64,000 nucleotides of DNA from Delftia tsuruhatensis NBRC 16741. Its GTDB lineage: Bacteria; Pseudomonadota; Gammaproteobacteria; Burkholderiales; Burkholderiaceae_C. Of this stretch, positions 11,734-20,137 are shown piece by piece (positions within the stretch are counted from its first letter, which is position 1; each line of letters starts with the position of its first letter). The stretch spans positions 1-64,000 of the forward strand of contig NZ_BCTO01000024.1 of the NCBI RefSeq assembly GCF_001571325.1, written 5' to 3'. The notes under the pieces are model-generated. The model ran no database searches, was not told the origin of the DNA, and saw nothing but the letters and a program-made list of their open reading frames with translations. Both the position numbers and the translations under genes were made by a program.

Positions 11734-11788
11734 TGCTCGATTTCTGCAACAAACAAGCGCATATTTTGCCGTTTATCTGCTCGATTTC
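11734..11788. promoter_or_regulatory. Direct repeats between LysR and MBL genes
   Basis: TGCTCGATTTC occurs at 11734-11744 and again at 11778-11788, 44 bases apart (about four helical turns). Extending left, the two copies agree at 13 of 14 positions. They sit in the AT-richer divergent promoter region and are candidate binding sites for the adjacent LysR protein. Confidence 0.45.
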
Positions 11789-11866
11789 AAAAACTAAAGT
11801 ACCACCCATGGCAGCACGGCGCTGCCACCCGCTTTCTGTCTTGTGCTTTTTTCAAAGGAAATCGAC

Positions 11867-12736
11867 ATGCTTCGCACCACCTTGCTTTCGCTCACCCTGG
11901 CCCTGTCGGCCGGCCTGTCCCACGCCCAGGCGCCCGCCCCGCTGCAGATGAAGGTCTACCAGGCCGACGAACACAGCTTTGCCGTGACCTCCACCCTGAT
12001 CACCGGTGCCAAGGAGGCCGTGGTCGTGGACAGCGGCTTCACCCGCGCCGACGGCCTGCGCATTGCCGCCAATGTGCTGGACAGCGGCAAGCAGCTGACC
12101 ACCATCCTCATCAGCAATGCCGACCCCGACTACTACTTCGGCGCCGAGGTGCTCAAGAGCCTGTTCCCGCAGGCCAAGGTGGTGGCCACGCCGGCCGTGC
12201 GCGAGAAGATCGAGTCCAAGCTGCAGGGCAAGCTGGCCTTCTGGGGCCCCAAGATGGGCGCCAACGCCCCCAGCCATCCCGTGCTGCCCGAGGCCCTGCA
12301 AGGCAATACGGTGATGGTGGACGGCCAGGCGCTGGAGCTGCGCGGCACCACCGGCCCGCTGGCCCACCGCCCCTATGTCTGGGTGCCTGCGCTGCAGGCC
12401 ATCGTCGGCAACGTGGGCGTGTTCGGCAACCTGCATGTCTGGACAGCGGACACGCAAAAGAGCGCCGAGCGCAAGGCCTGGCTGGCGCAGCTGGACGAGA
12501 TGCAGGCCCTCAAGCCCGCTGTCGTCGTGCCCGGCCACATGCAGGCCGGCACGGCCATGGACGCCAGCGCCATCGCCTATACACGCGACTATCTCCAGCG
12601 TTTCGAGGCCGCCGCCGCCAAGGCGGGCAACAGCGCCGAGCTGATCGGTGCCATGAAGCAGGCCTACCCGCAGGCCGGCATGGCGCTGTCGCTGGACATC
12701 GGCGCCAAGGTGAACAAGGGCGAGATGCCATGGTAA
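11867..12736 (+). CDS. Exported metallo-beta-lactamase-fold protein with degenerate metal site
   Basis: A 289-residue protein with a Sec signal peptide (about residues 1-20, cleavage after SHA) and an MBL-fold body. The ATG at 11867 follows an AAAGGAA site. The position of the hallmark HXHXDH motif reads NADPDY (residues 84-89), so the histidines of metal site 1 are replaced while the Asp is kept; VPGH near residue 225 retains a later His. A subset of exported MBL-like proteins has HSDPDY/F here, and this copy has also lost the first His. It may bind metal differently or be non-hydrolytic. Divergent LysR suggests regulated expression. Confidence 0.8.
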   Translation: MLRTTLLSLTLALSAGLSHAQAPAPLQMKVYQADEHSFAVTSTLITGAKEAVVVDSGFTRADGLRIAANVLDSGKQLTTILISNADPDYYFGAEVLKSLFPQAKVVATPAVREKIESKLQGKLAFWGPKMGANAPSHPVLPEALQGNTVMVDGQALELRGTTGPLAHRPYVWVPALQAIVGNVGVFGNLHVWTADTQKSAERKAWLAQLDEMQALKPAVVVPGHMQAGTAMDASAIAYTRDYLQRFEAAAAKAGNSAELIGAMKQAYPQAGMALSLDIGAKVNKGEMPW

Positions 12737-12834
12737 GCATGCACTTTCGCAAAAATCCTCATGGAACCTGCATGCTGCGCCCTTGATCCAACCAGCTGCC
12801 GCCCTCATTCGTCGTGGCGGCAGGAGGTGCAGCC

Positions 12835-13197
12835 ATGAAATACATGAAGCATTGGCAGGACCCGCTCAACGTCCTGCTGGGAGTCTGGTTGGCAGTCTCG
12901 CCCTGGGTGCTGGGGTTCCAGGACCAGATGGCGCCCACGGCCAACGGCGTGGTCATCGGACTGGCGCTGATTGCCGCTGCGCTGGGAGCCATCTTCATGC
13001 CCCGCGCGTGGGAGGAATGGACCGAAGGCCTGCTGGGTCTGTGGATGGTGATCTCGCCCTGGGTGCTGGGCTTTGCCGGCCAGATGGACGCCATGCGCAA
13101 TGCCGTGGTGTCGGGCATCGTGGTGCTGGTGCTCGCGCTGTGGGTGCTGATGACCGACAAGGACTATATGGACTGGCGCAGTCACTCCGCCCACTGA
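12835..13197 (+). CDS. SPW-repeat integral membrane protein
   Basis: A 120-residue four-helix membrane protein with two tandem SPW units: WQDPLNVLLGVWLAVSPWVL near the start and WEEWTEGLLGLWMVISPWVL in the middle. GGAGGT six bases before the ATG at 12835 decides this start over one seven codons earlier. SPW-family proteins have no assigned biochemical role. It is followed by a strong terminator and appears monocistronic. Confidence 0.88.
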   Translation: MKYMKHWQDPLNVLLGVWLAVSPWVLGFQDQMAPTANGVVIGLALIAAALGAIFMPRAWEEWTEGLLGLWMVISPWVLGFAGQMDAMRNAVVSGIVVLVLALWVLMTDKDYMDWRSHSAH

Positions 13198-13209
13198 GGC
13201 GCTGATGCG

Positions 13210-13253
13210 CAGCGGCCCGCAGGCGGCAATGCCCTGCGGGCCGCTGTTTTTTT
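13210..13253 (+). terminator. Rho-independent terminator after the SPW gene
   Basis: CAGCGGCCCGCAGG (13210-13223) and CCTGCGGGCCGCTG (13233-13246) form a perfect 14-bp stem followed by seven Ts. It lies between the convergent SPW and murB genes. Confidence 0.92.
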
Positions 13254-13298
13254 GCCGCCGTGCCCCTCAAGAACCGCCCAAGGACCGCCCAAGGCCGC

Positions 13299-14399
13299 TC
13301 AGACCACGACGGGCTCGGGCTCCAGGCGGATGCCGAATCGCTCGTAGACGCTGGTCTGTATCGCTCCGGCCAGCGTCATGACCTCGCCGCCCGTGACGCT
13401 GCTGTCCACGCTGTGCCGGTCGCCCCGGTTGACCAGCACCAGGGCCTGCTTGTCATACACCCCGGCGCGGCCCATGGACTTGCCCTTCCAGCCGCAGGCA
13501 TCGATCAGCCAGCCGGCGGCCAGCTTGATGGAGCCGTCGTCCATGGGGTAGTGCACGATGCGGGGCTCGCGCGCAATGATGTCGGCGCACTGCTCGGGCG
13601 TCACCGTCGGGTTCTTGAAGAAGCTGCCCGCGTTGCCGATGTGCTCCGGATCGGGCAGCTTGGCGCGGCGGATCTCGCACACCCAGTCGAAGATCTGGCG
13701 GGCCGTGGGCTCGGCCACGCCCGCCTCGGCCTGGCGGCGCTGCAGGTCCAGGTAGCCCAGGCCGGGCTTCCAGTCCTTGGGCAGGGCCAGGCGCACGCGC
13801 GTGATCACGGCACGCCCCTTCAGGCCCATGCCGCGCGGCGGCACGCCGCTCATGCGCGCACGCGCCACGGGCGTGGGCTCGGCCGGCGCATGCTTGAACA
13901 CCGAGTCGCGGTAGCCGAAGGCGCATTGCGCGGCATCCAGCGTGAAGGACTCCCCCGTGGCCAGGTCGATGGCATCCAGCGACTCGAACCGGTCCTGCAG
14001 CTCCAATCCGTAGGCGCCGATGTTCTGCACCGGCGATGCGCCCACGGTGCCGGGAATCAGCGCCATGTTCTCCAGGCCGCCGTAGCCCTGCGACAGGGTC
14101 CAGGCCACCAGGTCGTGCCAGCGTTCGCCGGCACCGGCCTCGACGATCCAGTGGCGATCGGTCTCGCGCAGCAGGCGCATGCCCGCTATCTCCATCTTGA
14201 GGACCACGGGATCGACGTCGCCCGTGATCACCACGTTGCTGCCGCCGCCCAGCACGAACACGGGCTGGCGGCCCCACAGCGGATCGGCCAGGAAATGGCG
14301 CACGTCCTCGTCGCTGCGCACGCGCACCAGGGTGTGGGCACGGGCGGCGATGCCGAAGCTGTTGCAATGCTGCAGCGGAACATTTTTCTCGACTAACAT
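13299..14399 (-). CDS. murB: UDP-N-acetylenolpyruvoylglucosamine reductase
   Basis: FAD/NADPH enzyme that reduces UDP-GlcNAc-enolpyruvate to UDP-MurNAc in peptidoglycan synthesis. The N-terminal FAD-binding part carries [12 protein letters not shown] and [18 protein letters not shown]. The C-terminal MurB domain has [10 protein letters not shown], which supplies the catalytic serine, and [12 protein letters not shown]. At 366 residues it is a type I (E. coli-like) MurB. The ATG at 14399 gives [16 protein letters not shown], matching the family start. Divergent from yajQ. Confidence 0.96.
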   Translation of the reverse strand: MLVEKNVPLQHCNSFGIAARAHTLVRVRSDEDVRHFLADPLWGRQPVFVLGGGSNVVITGDVDPVVLKMEIAGMRLLRETDRHWIVEAGAGERWHDLVAWTLSQGYGGLENMALIPGTVGASPVQNIGAYGLELQDRFESLDAIDLATGESFTLDAAQCAFGYRDSVFKHAPAEPTPVARARMSGVPPRGMGLKGRAVITRVRLALPKDWKPGLGYLDLQRRQAEAGVAEPTARQIFDWVCEIRRAKLPDPEHIGNAGSFFKNPTVTPEQCADIIAREPRIVHYPMDDGSIKLAAGWLIDACGWKGKSMGRAGVYDKQALVLVNRGDRHSVDSSVTGGEVMTLAGAIQTSVYERFGIRLEPEPVVV

Positions 14400-14503
14400 C
14401 GACCGGATTGTCGCACCGCCTCCCTGCGCCGCCGGCCCCGCGCCCGCATCGCCCGGCCGCGCGCTGCGGTACTTTTTCAGAACATTTACAGGAAATATTT
14501 GCC

Positions 14504-14989
14504 ATGCCTTCTTTTGACACCGTGTGCGAAGCCGACTTCGTCGAAGTGAAGAACGCCGTGGAGAACACCGCCAAGGAAATCGGCACACGCTTCGACTTCA
14601 AGGGCACCTCGGCCGCCATCGAGCTCAAGGACAAGGAAATCACGCTGTTCGGCGATGCCGACTTCCAGCTGCAGCAGGTCGAGGACATCCTGCGCAACAA
14701 GCTGACCAAGCGCAGCGTGGACGTGCGCTTCCTGGACATCCAGAAGGCCCAGAAGATCGGCGGCGACAAGCTCAAGCAGACCATCAAGGTCAAGAACGGC
14801 ATCGAGGCCGAGCTGGGCAAGAAGCTGCAAAAGCTGATCAAGGACAGCAAGCTCAAGGTGCAGGCCGCCATCCAGGGCGACGCCGTGCGCGTCACCGGCG
14901 CCAAGCGCGACGACCTGCAGGCCGCCATGGCCCTGATCCGCAAGGACCTGGCCGACCATCCCCTGTCCTTCAACAACTTCCGCGACTGA
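14504..14989 (+). CDS. yajQ: YajQ-family nucleotide-binding protein
   Basis: A 161-residue protein of the YajQ (DUF520) family; Xanthomonas homologues bind cyclic di-GMP and act as regulators. The start [21 protein letters not shown] and the end [13 protein letters not shown] are family signatures. The ATG at 14504 is preceded by an AGGA site. The function here is known only by homology, and nucleotide binding is not proven from the sequence. Confidence 0.94.
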   Translation: MPSFDTVCEADFVEVKNAVENTAKEIGTRFDFKGTSAAIELKDKEITLFGDADFQLQQVEDILRNKLTKRSVDVRFLDIQKAQKIGGDKLKQTIKVKNGIEAELGKKLQKLIKDSKLKVQAAIQGDAVRVTGAKRDDLQAAMALIRKDLADHPLSFNNFRD

Positions 14990-15025
14990 TCGCCTGGCAC
15001 CCGCCTCTGCGCCACAAGCCACCCC

Positions 15026-15691
15026 ATGCGCCACCTACGTGCCGTACTTCTGAGCCTGGCCGCAGCGGCCGCGCTGGCTCCACCGTCGGCGACGGCGCAG
15101 TCCGTGGCGCTCAGCGGCGTGCTGGGCAGCAAGGCCTTGCTGGTCATAGACGGCGGCACGCCGCGCGCGCTGGCGGCGGGCGAAAGCCTGCAGGACGTGC
15201 GCGTGCTGCAGGTATCGGGTGACACGGCCGAGGTGGAAATCAAGGGCCGCCGCCAGACATTGCGCCTGGGCGAGGCGCCCATCAGCCTGGGCGGCCGGGG
15301 CGCGGCGGCGGGCGATCCCGCGCTCGGCCGGCGCGTGGTGCTCAAGGCCGACAACCGGGGGCACTTCATCGAACGCGGCCAGATCAATGGCAAGACCATG
15401 GTCTACATGGTGGACACGGGCGCCAGCTCGGTCGCCATCGGCCGGTCCGACGCCGAACGCATGGGCCTGCCCTTTCTCAAGGGCCAGCCGGTGATGATGC
15501 GCACCGCCAACGGCGATGCCCAGGGCTGGCGCCTGCGGCTGGATTCGGTGCGCGTGGGCGATGTCGAGGTCTTCGGTGTGGACGCCGTGGTCGCCCCTCT
15601 TCCCATGCCCTATGTGCTGCTGGGCAACAGCTTTCTGGCCCACGTCCAGATGACCCGCCAGGGCAGCGAGATGGTGCTGGAGCGGCGCTGA
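15026..15691 (+). CDS. Retropepsin-like aspartic protease, secreted or periplasmic
   Basis: A 221-residue protein with a signal peptide (residues 1-24, ending SATAQ), a small N-terminal domain and a C-terminal single-lobe aspartyl protease domain (about 110-215). The catalytic motif is VDTGASSVAIG, followed by the flap region and the hydrophobic-glycine end YVLLGNSFL. Such one-lobe enzymes work as dimers. This matches the proteobacterial clan AA aspartic protease family, whose substrates are unknown. It is 36 bases after yajQ and 10 bases before the next gene. Confidence 0.87.
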   Translation: MRHLRAVLLSLAAAAALAPPSATAQSVALSGVLGSKALLVIDGGTPRALAAGESLQDVRVLQVSGDTAEVEIKGRRQTLRLGEAPISLGGRGAAAGDPALGRRVVLKADNRGHFIERGQINGKTMVYMVDTGASSVAIGRSDAERMGLPFLKGQPVMMRTANGDAQGWRLRLDSVRVGDVEVFGVDAVVAPLPMPYVLLGNSFLAHVQMTRQGSEMVLERR

Positions 15692-15701
15692 TGCGGCCTG
15701 C

Positions 15702-16721
15702 ATGCGCCCCGCTTCCCGCACCCCGCCAACGATGAGCCGACGCCCCGACGATTCCTACGAAGACCTGCTGGGCCTGTGGTCCGACCTGGAGGCCGCACTG
15801 TCCGTGCTGCTGTCCGCGCCGCTGCAGGTGCAGGGCTTCCTGGTCAAGCTGCAGCAGATCGACCTGTGGCTGCAGGAGCTGATCGCCCACGACAGCGATG
15901 CCGCGCTGTACCTGATGTTCCAGCGCGCCTGCTCGTCCACCGTGGGCTACAGCGCCTCCCATGCCCTGGTCTGCGCCTGCCTGTGCCATGTGCTGGCGCG
16001 CGAGCTGCGCCTGGACGAGTCCGAACACCGCACCCTGGTGTATGGCGCACTGACCATGAACATCGGCATGAACGCGCTGCAGGACGAACTGGCGCTGCAG
16101 CGCGAGCCGCTGACCCCCGCCCAGCAGCAGGCCGTACAGCGCCACCCGCTGCACAGCCAGGCCCTGCTGGCGCGGCTGTTCGTCAACGATGCGCTGTGGC
16201 TGGAGCTGGTGGGCCACCACCACGAGGCCGTGCCGCAGCAGCCGCTGTCCACGCTGGCGCCCGTGCAGCGGCTGGTCCGCATCCTGGGCACGGTGGACCG
16301 CTACGCCGCCCTGATCAGCCCGCGCAAGTCACGCGAAGGCCGCAGCGCCGCCGAGTCGCTGCGCGCGCTCACCCAGCAGCAGCGCTACTCCGACGAGGTG
16401 GGCTTCGCGCTGGTGCGCGCCGTGGGCCTGTGCCCGCCGGGCACCTATGTGCGGCTGGACAACGGTGACATCGCCGTGGTGCTGCGCCGTGGCGAGCCGC
16501 CGCAGCCGCCGCTGGTGGCCAGCGTGATCGGCGCCGACGGCGCGAGCCTGTATCCGCCCGTCATCCATGAAGGCGAGGACGGCCCCCGCATCCGCTCGGC
16601 GCTGGCGCGCGCCGCCATCACGCTGGAGCTGGACCCGCGCACGCTGGCCCAGCTGGGCGTGCTGGCCGCACGCGGCAGCCAGTCGCTGTACCGCATGGTG
16701 CAGATGCCCGGGCCTGTCTGA
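15702..16721 (+). CDS. HD-GYP-like protein with degenerate catalytic residues
   Basis: A 339-residue protein with an HD-GYP-like helical core at roughly residues 75-230. Elements recognised are YSASHALV (H87), GALTMNIGM at the place of the HD/GYP metal pair, H148, and HHHE at 172-175. Where active HD-GYP enzymes have a His-Asp pair followed by a Gly-Tyr-Pro turn, this protein has Thr-Met-Asn, so cyclic-di-GMP hydrolysis is doubtful. The C-terminal 100 residues resemble no domain I can name. An alternative ATG at 15732 (MSRRPDD) is equally plausible because neither start has a clear ribosome site. Possibly an operon with the protease. Confidence 0.7.
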   Translation: MRPASRTPPTMSRRPDDSYEDLLGLWSDLEAALSVLLSAPLQVQGFLVKLQQIDLWLQELIAHDSDAALYLMFQRACSSTVGYSASHALVCACLCHVLARELRLDESEHRTLVYGALTMNIGMNALQDELALQREPLTPAQQQAVQRHPLHSQALLARLFVNDALWLELVGHHHEAVPQQPLSTLAPVQRLVRILGTVDRYAALISPRKSREGRSAAESLRALTQQQRYSDEVGFALVRAVGLCPPGTYVRLDNGDIAVVLRRGEPPQPPLVASVIGADGASLYPPVIHEGEDGPRIRSALARAAITLELDPRTLAQLGVLAARGSQSLYRMVQMPGPV

Positions 16722-16766
16722 ACGATCTGGCGCCTGAAGCGCGCGACACCGGCGCCGCGGCCCGTG

Positions 16767-18527
16767 TCAGGTCCGCGCGCCAGCCCACAGGCCCGCATGG
16801 TGGCCACGCGTGAAGGCCTCCTCCAGTACCGAGTAGCCGGCCCAGTCGGAATGCGCGAACCACAGGCGGCGCGTGCCCGGCGTGGGCAGCAGGGCCACGC
16901 GCTCGCCGGCGCACAGCGCGCTGCGCCCCCGGTGCAGCGACTGCAGCGCTACCTGGCTGAGCAGCTGCTGGTCACCGGGCCGGGGTATGGCCATGGCGTG
17001 GCCGTAGCGCGTGATCTCCATGCGCGTGGCCTTGTGCAGCAGGTCGGAATGGGGGACGAGCAGGCTGCCGACGATGCGGTCCCGCCAGAAGCCGAAGGGC
17101 TGGCCCAGCAGTTGGGCGCGCCCGTCAGGCCAGTCGCCCAGCGCCTGGTAGTAACTGAGCACCGTGGGCCGGGGCGTGAGCCGGTCCAGGCCCTGGTGGC
17201 CCGCGTCCACGTAGCCCAGGCCGCCCGCATTCGGATCGGCAAACAGCACGTTGTCCCAGGCCGGATCGGCGCCGGGCCGGTCAGCCAGCGGCCGCTGCAG
17301 ATGGATGTTGGCCACCAGCCAGGGCGCCCAGTCCAGCCGGCCGGCCACCGCGCGCAGGAAGTCCGGCGCATCGCGCACCACGCGTGCCGCGATGAAGCTG
17401 GGCAGGGCCACGATGCAGCGCGCGGCCAGCCAGCGCTCGTGCTGCTGGCGACCGTGGTGGTAGACGTCGATCTCCACGCCATCGGCACTCTCGGCAATGG
17501 ATAGCACGCTGCAATCGGTCTGCAGGTCGGTGGAGCCCAGCCCGGCCACCAGTTGCTGCGACAGCCAGCCATTGCCCTGGGGCCAGGTCAGCACGGCATC
17601 ACCCGCGTCTTCGGGCGTGCGCTCATCCTGGCGGCGCGGGGCCGAGAAGCCGTGGCGGCTGGCGAAATAGTGCAGGCCCGCCCAGGCCGACACGCGCGCC
17701 AGGCCCGCGCCGAAATCGTCGCGGCAGCAGTACTCCAGATACCAGATCAGCTGCGCATCATCGATGCCCTGGCTGGCCAGCCAGGCCTGCATGGTCTGGC
17801 CGTCCAGCGCGGCATGGGCGGCGGGCAGCCGGCCCTGGCGCTGCCAGACGCGGATGGACGGCATGGCAAAGGGCGCCCTGTCCATCTCCTGGGCCACGCT
17901 GCGCGCAAAGAGTTCGTACTGCTCCAGCGTGCGCGGCGCCACGCCATCGACGGGCAGCAGGCCCTCATGCCAGGCGCCCTGCCAGAACAGGCGCTCCTGC
18001 GGGCTGTGGCACAGATGGCGCTCGTCGTACTGCCAGCGGCCCGCGCGGCGCTGGCGCAGGCCCAGGGCCTCGAGCCAGTCCTGGACCTCGGATGCATCGT
18101 CGCCAGGCAAGGGCAGATAGTGGGCGCCCAAAGGACAGGCCAGCCCGGACATGCTGCCGCCCTGGCTGTTTCCGCCCATGGCCGGCTGCGTGTCCAGCAG
18201 TGCCACACCCTGCACCCCCGACAGCTCCAGCGCCCGCGCAGCCGCCAGGCCCGCCATGCCGCCACCGGCGATCACCACGTTGGCACGGTGCACCACGGCC
18301 GGCGCCGGCAGCGCCAGGCCCTGGCCCAATCGCTGCCAGAACGCACGCAAGGCATGGCCGCGCTCCAGCGCCACGCCGCTGAAGCCACCAGGCAGGTCTT
18401 CCAGACGAGGCGGCGTTGGCGTGCAGCCGGCCAGGCCTGCGGCCGCACCGCCGGCCAGGCCCTGCAGCCATTGGCGCCGGCTCCACAAAGACGGGCGGTC
18501 GGGGCTCAACGCTCCACCCTGCCCCAT
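16767..18527 (-). CDS. Tat-exported lipoprotein FAD-dependent amine oxidase
   Basis: A 586-residue flavoprotein. The N-terminus has a twin-arginine signal (SRRQWLQGLAGG, arginines 17-18) and a lipobox LAGC with Cys35, so it is probably exported folded and lipid-anchored. The FAD dinucleotide fold starts at about residue 82 (VVIAGGGMAGLAAA), with MGGNSQGG after it. The C-terminal SDWAGYSVLEEAF is the usual FAD/amine-oxidase closing motif. It overlaps the end of the aminopropyltransferase gene by 22 bases, implying translational coupling. Polyamine or another amine as substrate is inferred from that neighbour only. Confidence 0.8.
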   Translation of the reverse strand: MGQGGALSPDRPSLWSRRQWLQGLAGGAAAGLAGCTPTPPRLEDLPGGFSGVALERGHALRAFWQRLGQGLALPAPAVVHRANVVIAGGGMAGLAAARALELSGVQGVALLDTQPAMGGNSQGGSMSGLACPLGAHYLPLPGDDASEVQDWLEALGLRQRRAGRWQYDERHLCHSPQERLFWQGAWHEGLLPVDGVAPRTLEQYELFARSVAQEMDRAPFAMPSIRVWQRQGRLPAAHAALDGQTMQAWLASQGIDDAQLIWYLEYCCRDDFGAGLARVSAWAGLHYFASRHGFSAPRRQDERTPEDAGDAVLTWPQGNGWLSQQLVAGLGSTDLQTDCSVLSIAESADGVEIDVYHHGRQQHERWLAARCIVALPSFIAARVVRDAPDFLRAVAGRLDWAPWLVANIHLQRPLADRPGADPAWDNVLFADPNAGGLGYVDAGHQGLDRLTPRPTVLSYYQALGDWPDGRAQLLGQPFGFWRDRIVGSLLVPHSDLLHKATRMEITRYGHAMAIPRPGDQQLLSQVALQSLHRGRSALCAGERVALLPTPGTRRLWFAHSDWAGYSVLEEAFTRGHHAGLWAGART

Positions 18528-20050
18528 TCGCGTTCGTAGGTATTGACCAGCACCTGGTTGGACAGGCGGTTGACCTCGGCCGGCACACGCGCCATGTCCA
18601 GCGGAAAGTCGAACATCAGCGCCATGGTCTGCGCGCTCAGAAAGCGCAGGCCCGCAGGCAGTGCATCGGGCTCGCGCCAGGGCCGGTGGCTGGCGATGAC
18701 GAAGCCCCACTCGCCAAAGCTGGGCACATGGGCGTGGTAGGGCGTGGCCTGCAGGCCGATGGATTCGATGGTCTGCACCACGGTCCAGTAGCTCTTGCGC
18801 GCGATCAGGGGCGACGTGGTCTGCACCACGGCATAGCCGCTGGCGGCCAGGCGCTTGTCCAGCAAGGCATAGAAGCTGTTGGTGAACAGCTTGCCGATGG
18901 CGAAATTGGTCGGGTCGGGGAAATCGACGATGACGACGTCGAAGGTGTCCTGGTCCTGCTGCAGCCAGTGGAAGGCATCGGTGTTGACGATGCGCACGCG
19001 CGCATCGCTGAGCGCATCGCCGTTGAGCCGGCGCAGCATGGCGTTGTCCTTGAACAGGTCGGTCATGGCCGGGTCCAGTTCCACCAGCGTGACCGACTCC
19101 ACCGAGGGGTACTTGAGCACCTCGCGCACGGCCATGCCGTCGCCGCCGCCCAGCACGGCCACGCGCTTGGGCGCGCCATGCGCGGCCATCACGGGATGGA
19201 CCAGGGCCTCGTGGTAGCGGTACTCGTCGCCTTGCGCGAACTGCAGGTTGCCATTGAGGTACAGCCGCGCGCCCTGGCGTCCCTGCGTCACCACGATGCG
19301 CTGGTAGGGCGAGCTGCTGGAGAGCACGATGCGGTCCTGGTAGAAATGGTCGTCGGCCAGGCGCGTCAGATGGTCGGCTCCCCAGATGCCCGTGCCCAGC
19401 AGGGCCAGCACGGCCGCGCAGGCCAGGGCATGGGCGCGCGGGCGCCGCAGTTCATGCCGAAACAGCAGCAGCGCCCACACCGCCACCGCCGCATTCATGA
19501 AGCCGAACAGCAGCCCCGTGCGCACCAGGCCCAGCTTGGGCACCAGCAGCAGCGGAAATGCCAGCGACACGGCCAGCGCCCCCAGGTAGTCGAAGGTCAG
19601 CACCTGGGACACCAGCTCCTTGAGCGTCACATTGCGCTTGAGGATGCGCATCACCAGCGGAATCTCCAGCCCCACCAGCGTTCCCACCACCAGCACCATG
19701 CCGTACAGCAGGAACCGGAACGCGCCGGGCGCGTAGGCATTGGCAATGAACAGCGTGGCCGGCAACGCACCGCCGACCAGGGCCACCATCAGCTCGATGC
19801 GCAGAAAGTGCGCAGGCAGGTGGTCCTCGAAATAGCGCGACAGCCAGGAGCCTATGCCCATGGCGAACAGGTAGCTGCCGATGATGGTGGAGAACTGCAG
19901 GACCGAGTCGCCCAGCAGATAGGAAGCCAGCGCGCCCGCAGCCAACTCATAGAGCAGGCCGCAGGCCGCGATCACGAAAACGCTGACCAGCAGGGCGATG
20001 TCGATGGGGCGCGCCGGCTGCGCGCCGGCAAGAGAGGCTGAGGTTTGCAC
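18506..20050 (-). CDS. Membrane-anchored polyamine aminopropyltransferase
   Basis: A 514-residue fusion of an N-terminal membrane region with about seven hydrophobic helices (residues 17-215) and a C-terminal spermidine-synthase-type methyltransferase-fold domain (about 235-470). The catalytic part shows AVLGGGDGMAVREVLK, VTLVELDP, NTDAFHWL and VDFPDPTN, the motifs that bind decarboxylated SAM and the amine. YQRIVV and RLYLNGNLQFA are also conserved. It would attach aminopropyl groups to a polyamine at the inner membrane. No SAM decarboxylase gene lies nearby. Downstream overlap with the FAD oxidase gene; upstream is the intergenic repeat and then the siderophore receptor. Confidence 0.87.
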   Translation of the reverse strand: MQTSASLAGAQPARPIDIALLVSVFVIAACGLLYELAAGALASYLLGDSVLQFSTIIGSYLFAMGIGSWLSRYFEDHLPAHFLRIELMVALVGGALPATLFIANAYAPGAFRFLLYGMVLVVGTLVGLEIPLVMRILKRNVTLKELVSQVLTFDYLGALAVSLAFPLLLVPKLGLVRTGLLFGFMNAAVAVWALLLFRHELRRPRAHALACAAVLALLGTGIWGADHLTRLADDHFYQDRIVLSSSSPYQRIVVTQGRQGARLYLNGNLQFAQGDEYRYHEALVHPVMAAHGAPKRVAVLGGGDGMAVREVLKYPSVESVTLVELDPAMTDLFKDNAMLRRLNGDALSDARVRIVNTDAFHWLQQDQDTFDVVIVDFPDPTNFAIGKLFTNSFYALLDKRLAASGYAVVQTTSPLIARKSYWTVVQTIESIGLQATPYHAHVPSFGEWGFVIASHRPWREPDALPAGLRFLSAQTMALMFDFPLDMARVPAEVNRLSNQVLVNTYEREWGRVER

Positions 20051-20085
20051 GGCCGGTATTGTGCGCGATGCGCCCCCCGTGTGCG

Positions 20086-20131
20086 CGAGAGGCGCCGTGC
20101 AACGGGAGAAGGCGCCGCGCGCCTCCTTGGG
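20086..20131 (-). repeat. GC-rich intergenic repeat, copy E (short)
   Basis: On the minus strand it reads CCCCAAGGAGGCGC, then GCCTTCTCCC, then GTTGCACGGCGCCTCTC. The last 17-mer is identical to copy A at 10651-10667. It fills the gap between the receptor stop and the aminopropyltransferase start, exactly at one edge of the receptor module. Confidence 0.6.
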
Positions 20132-20137
20132 GTTCCG

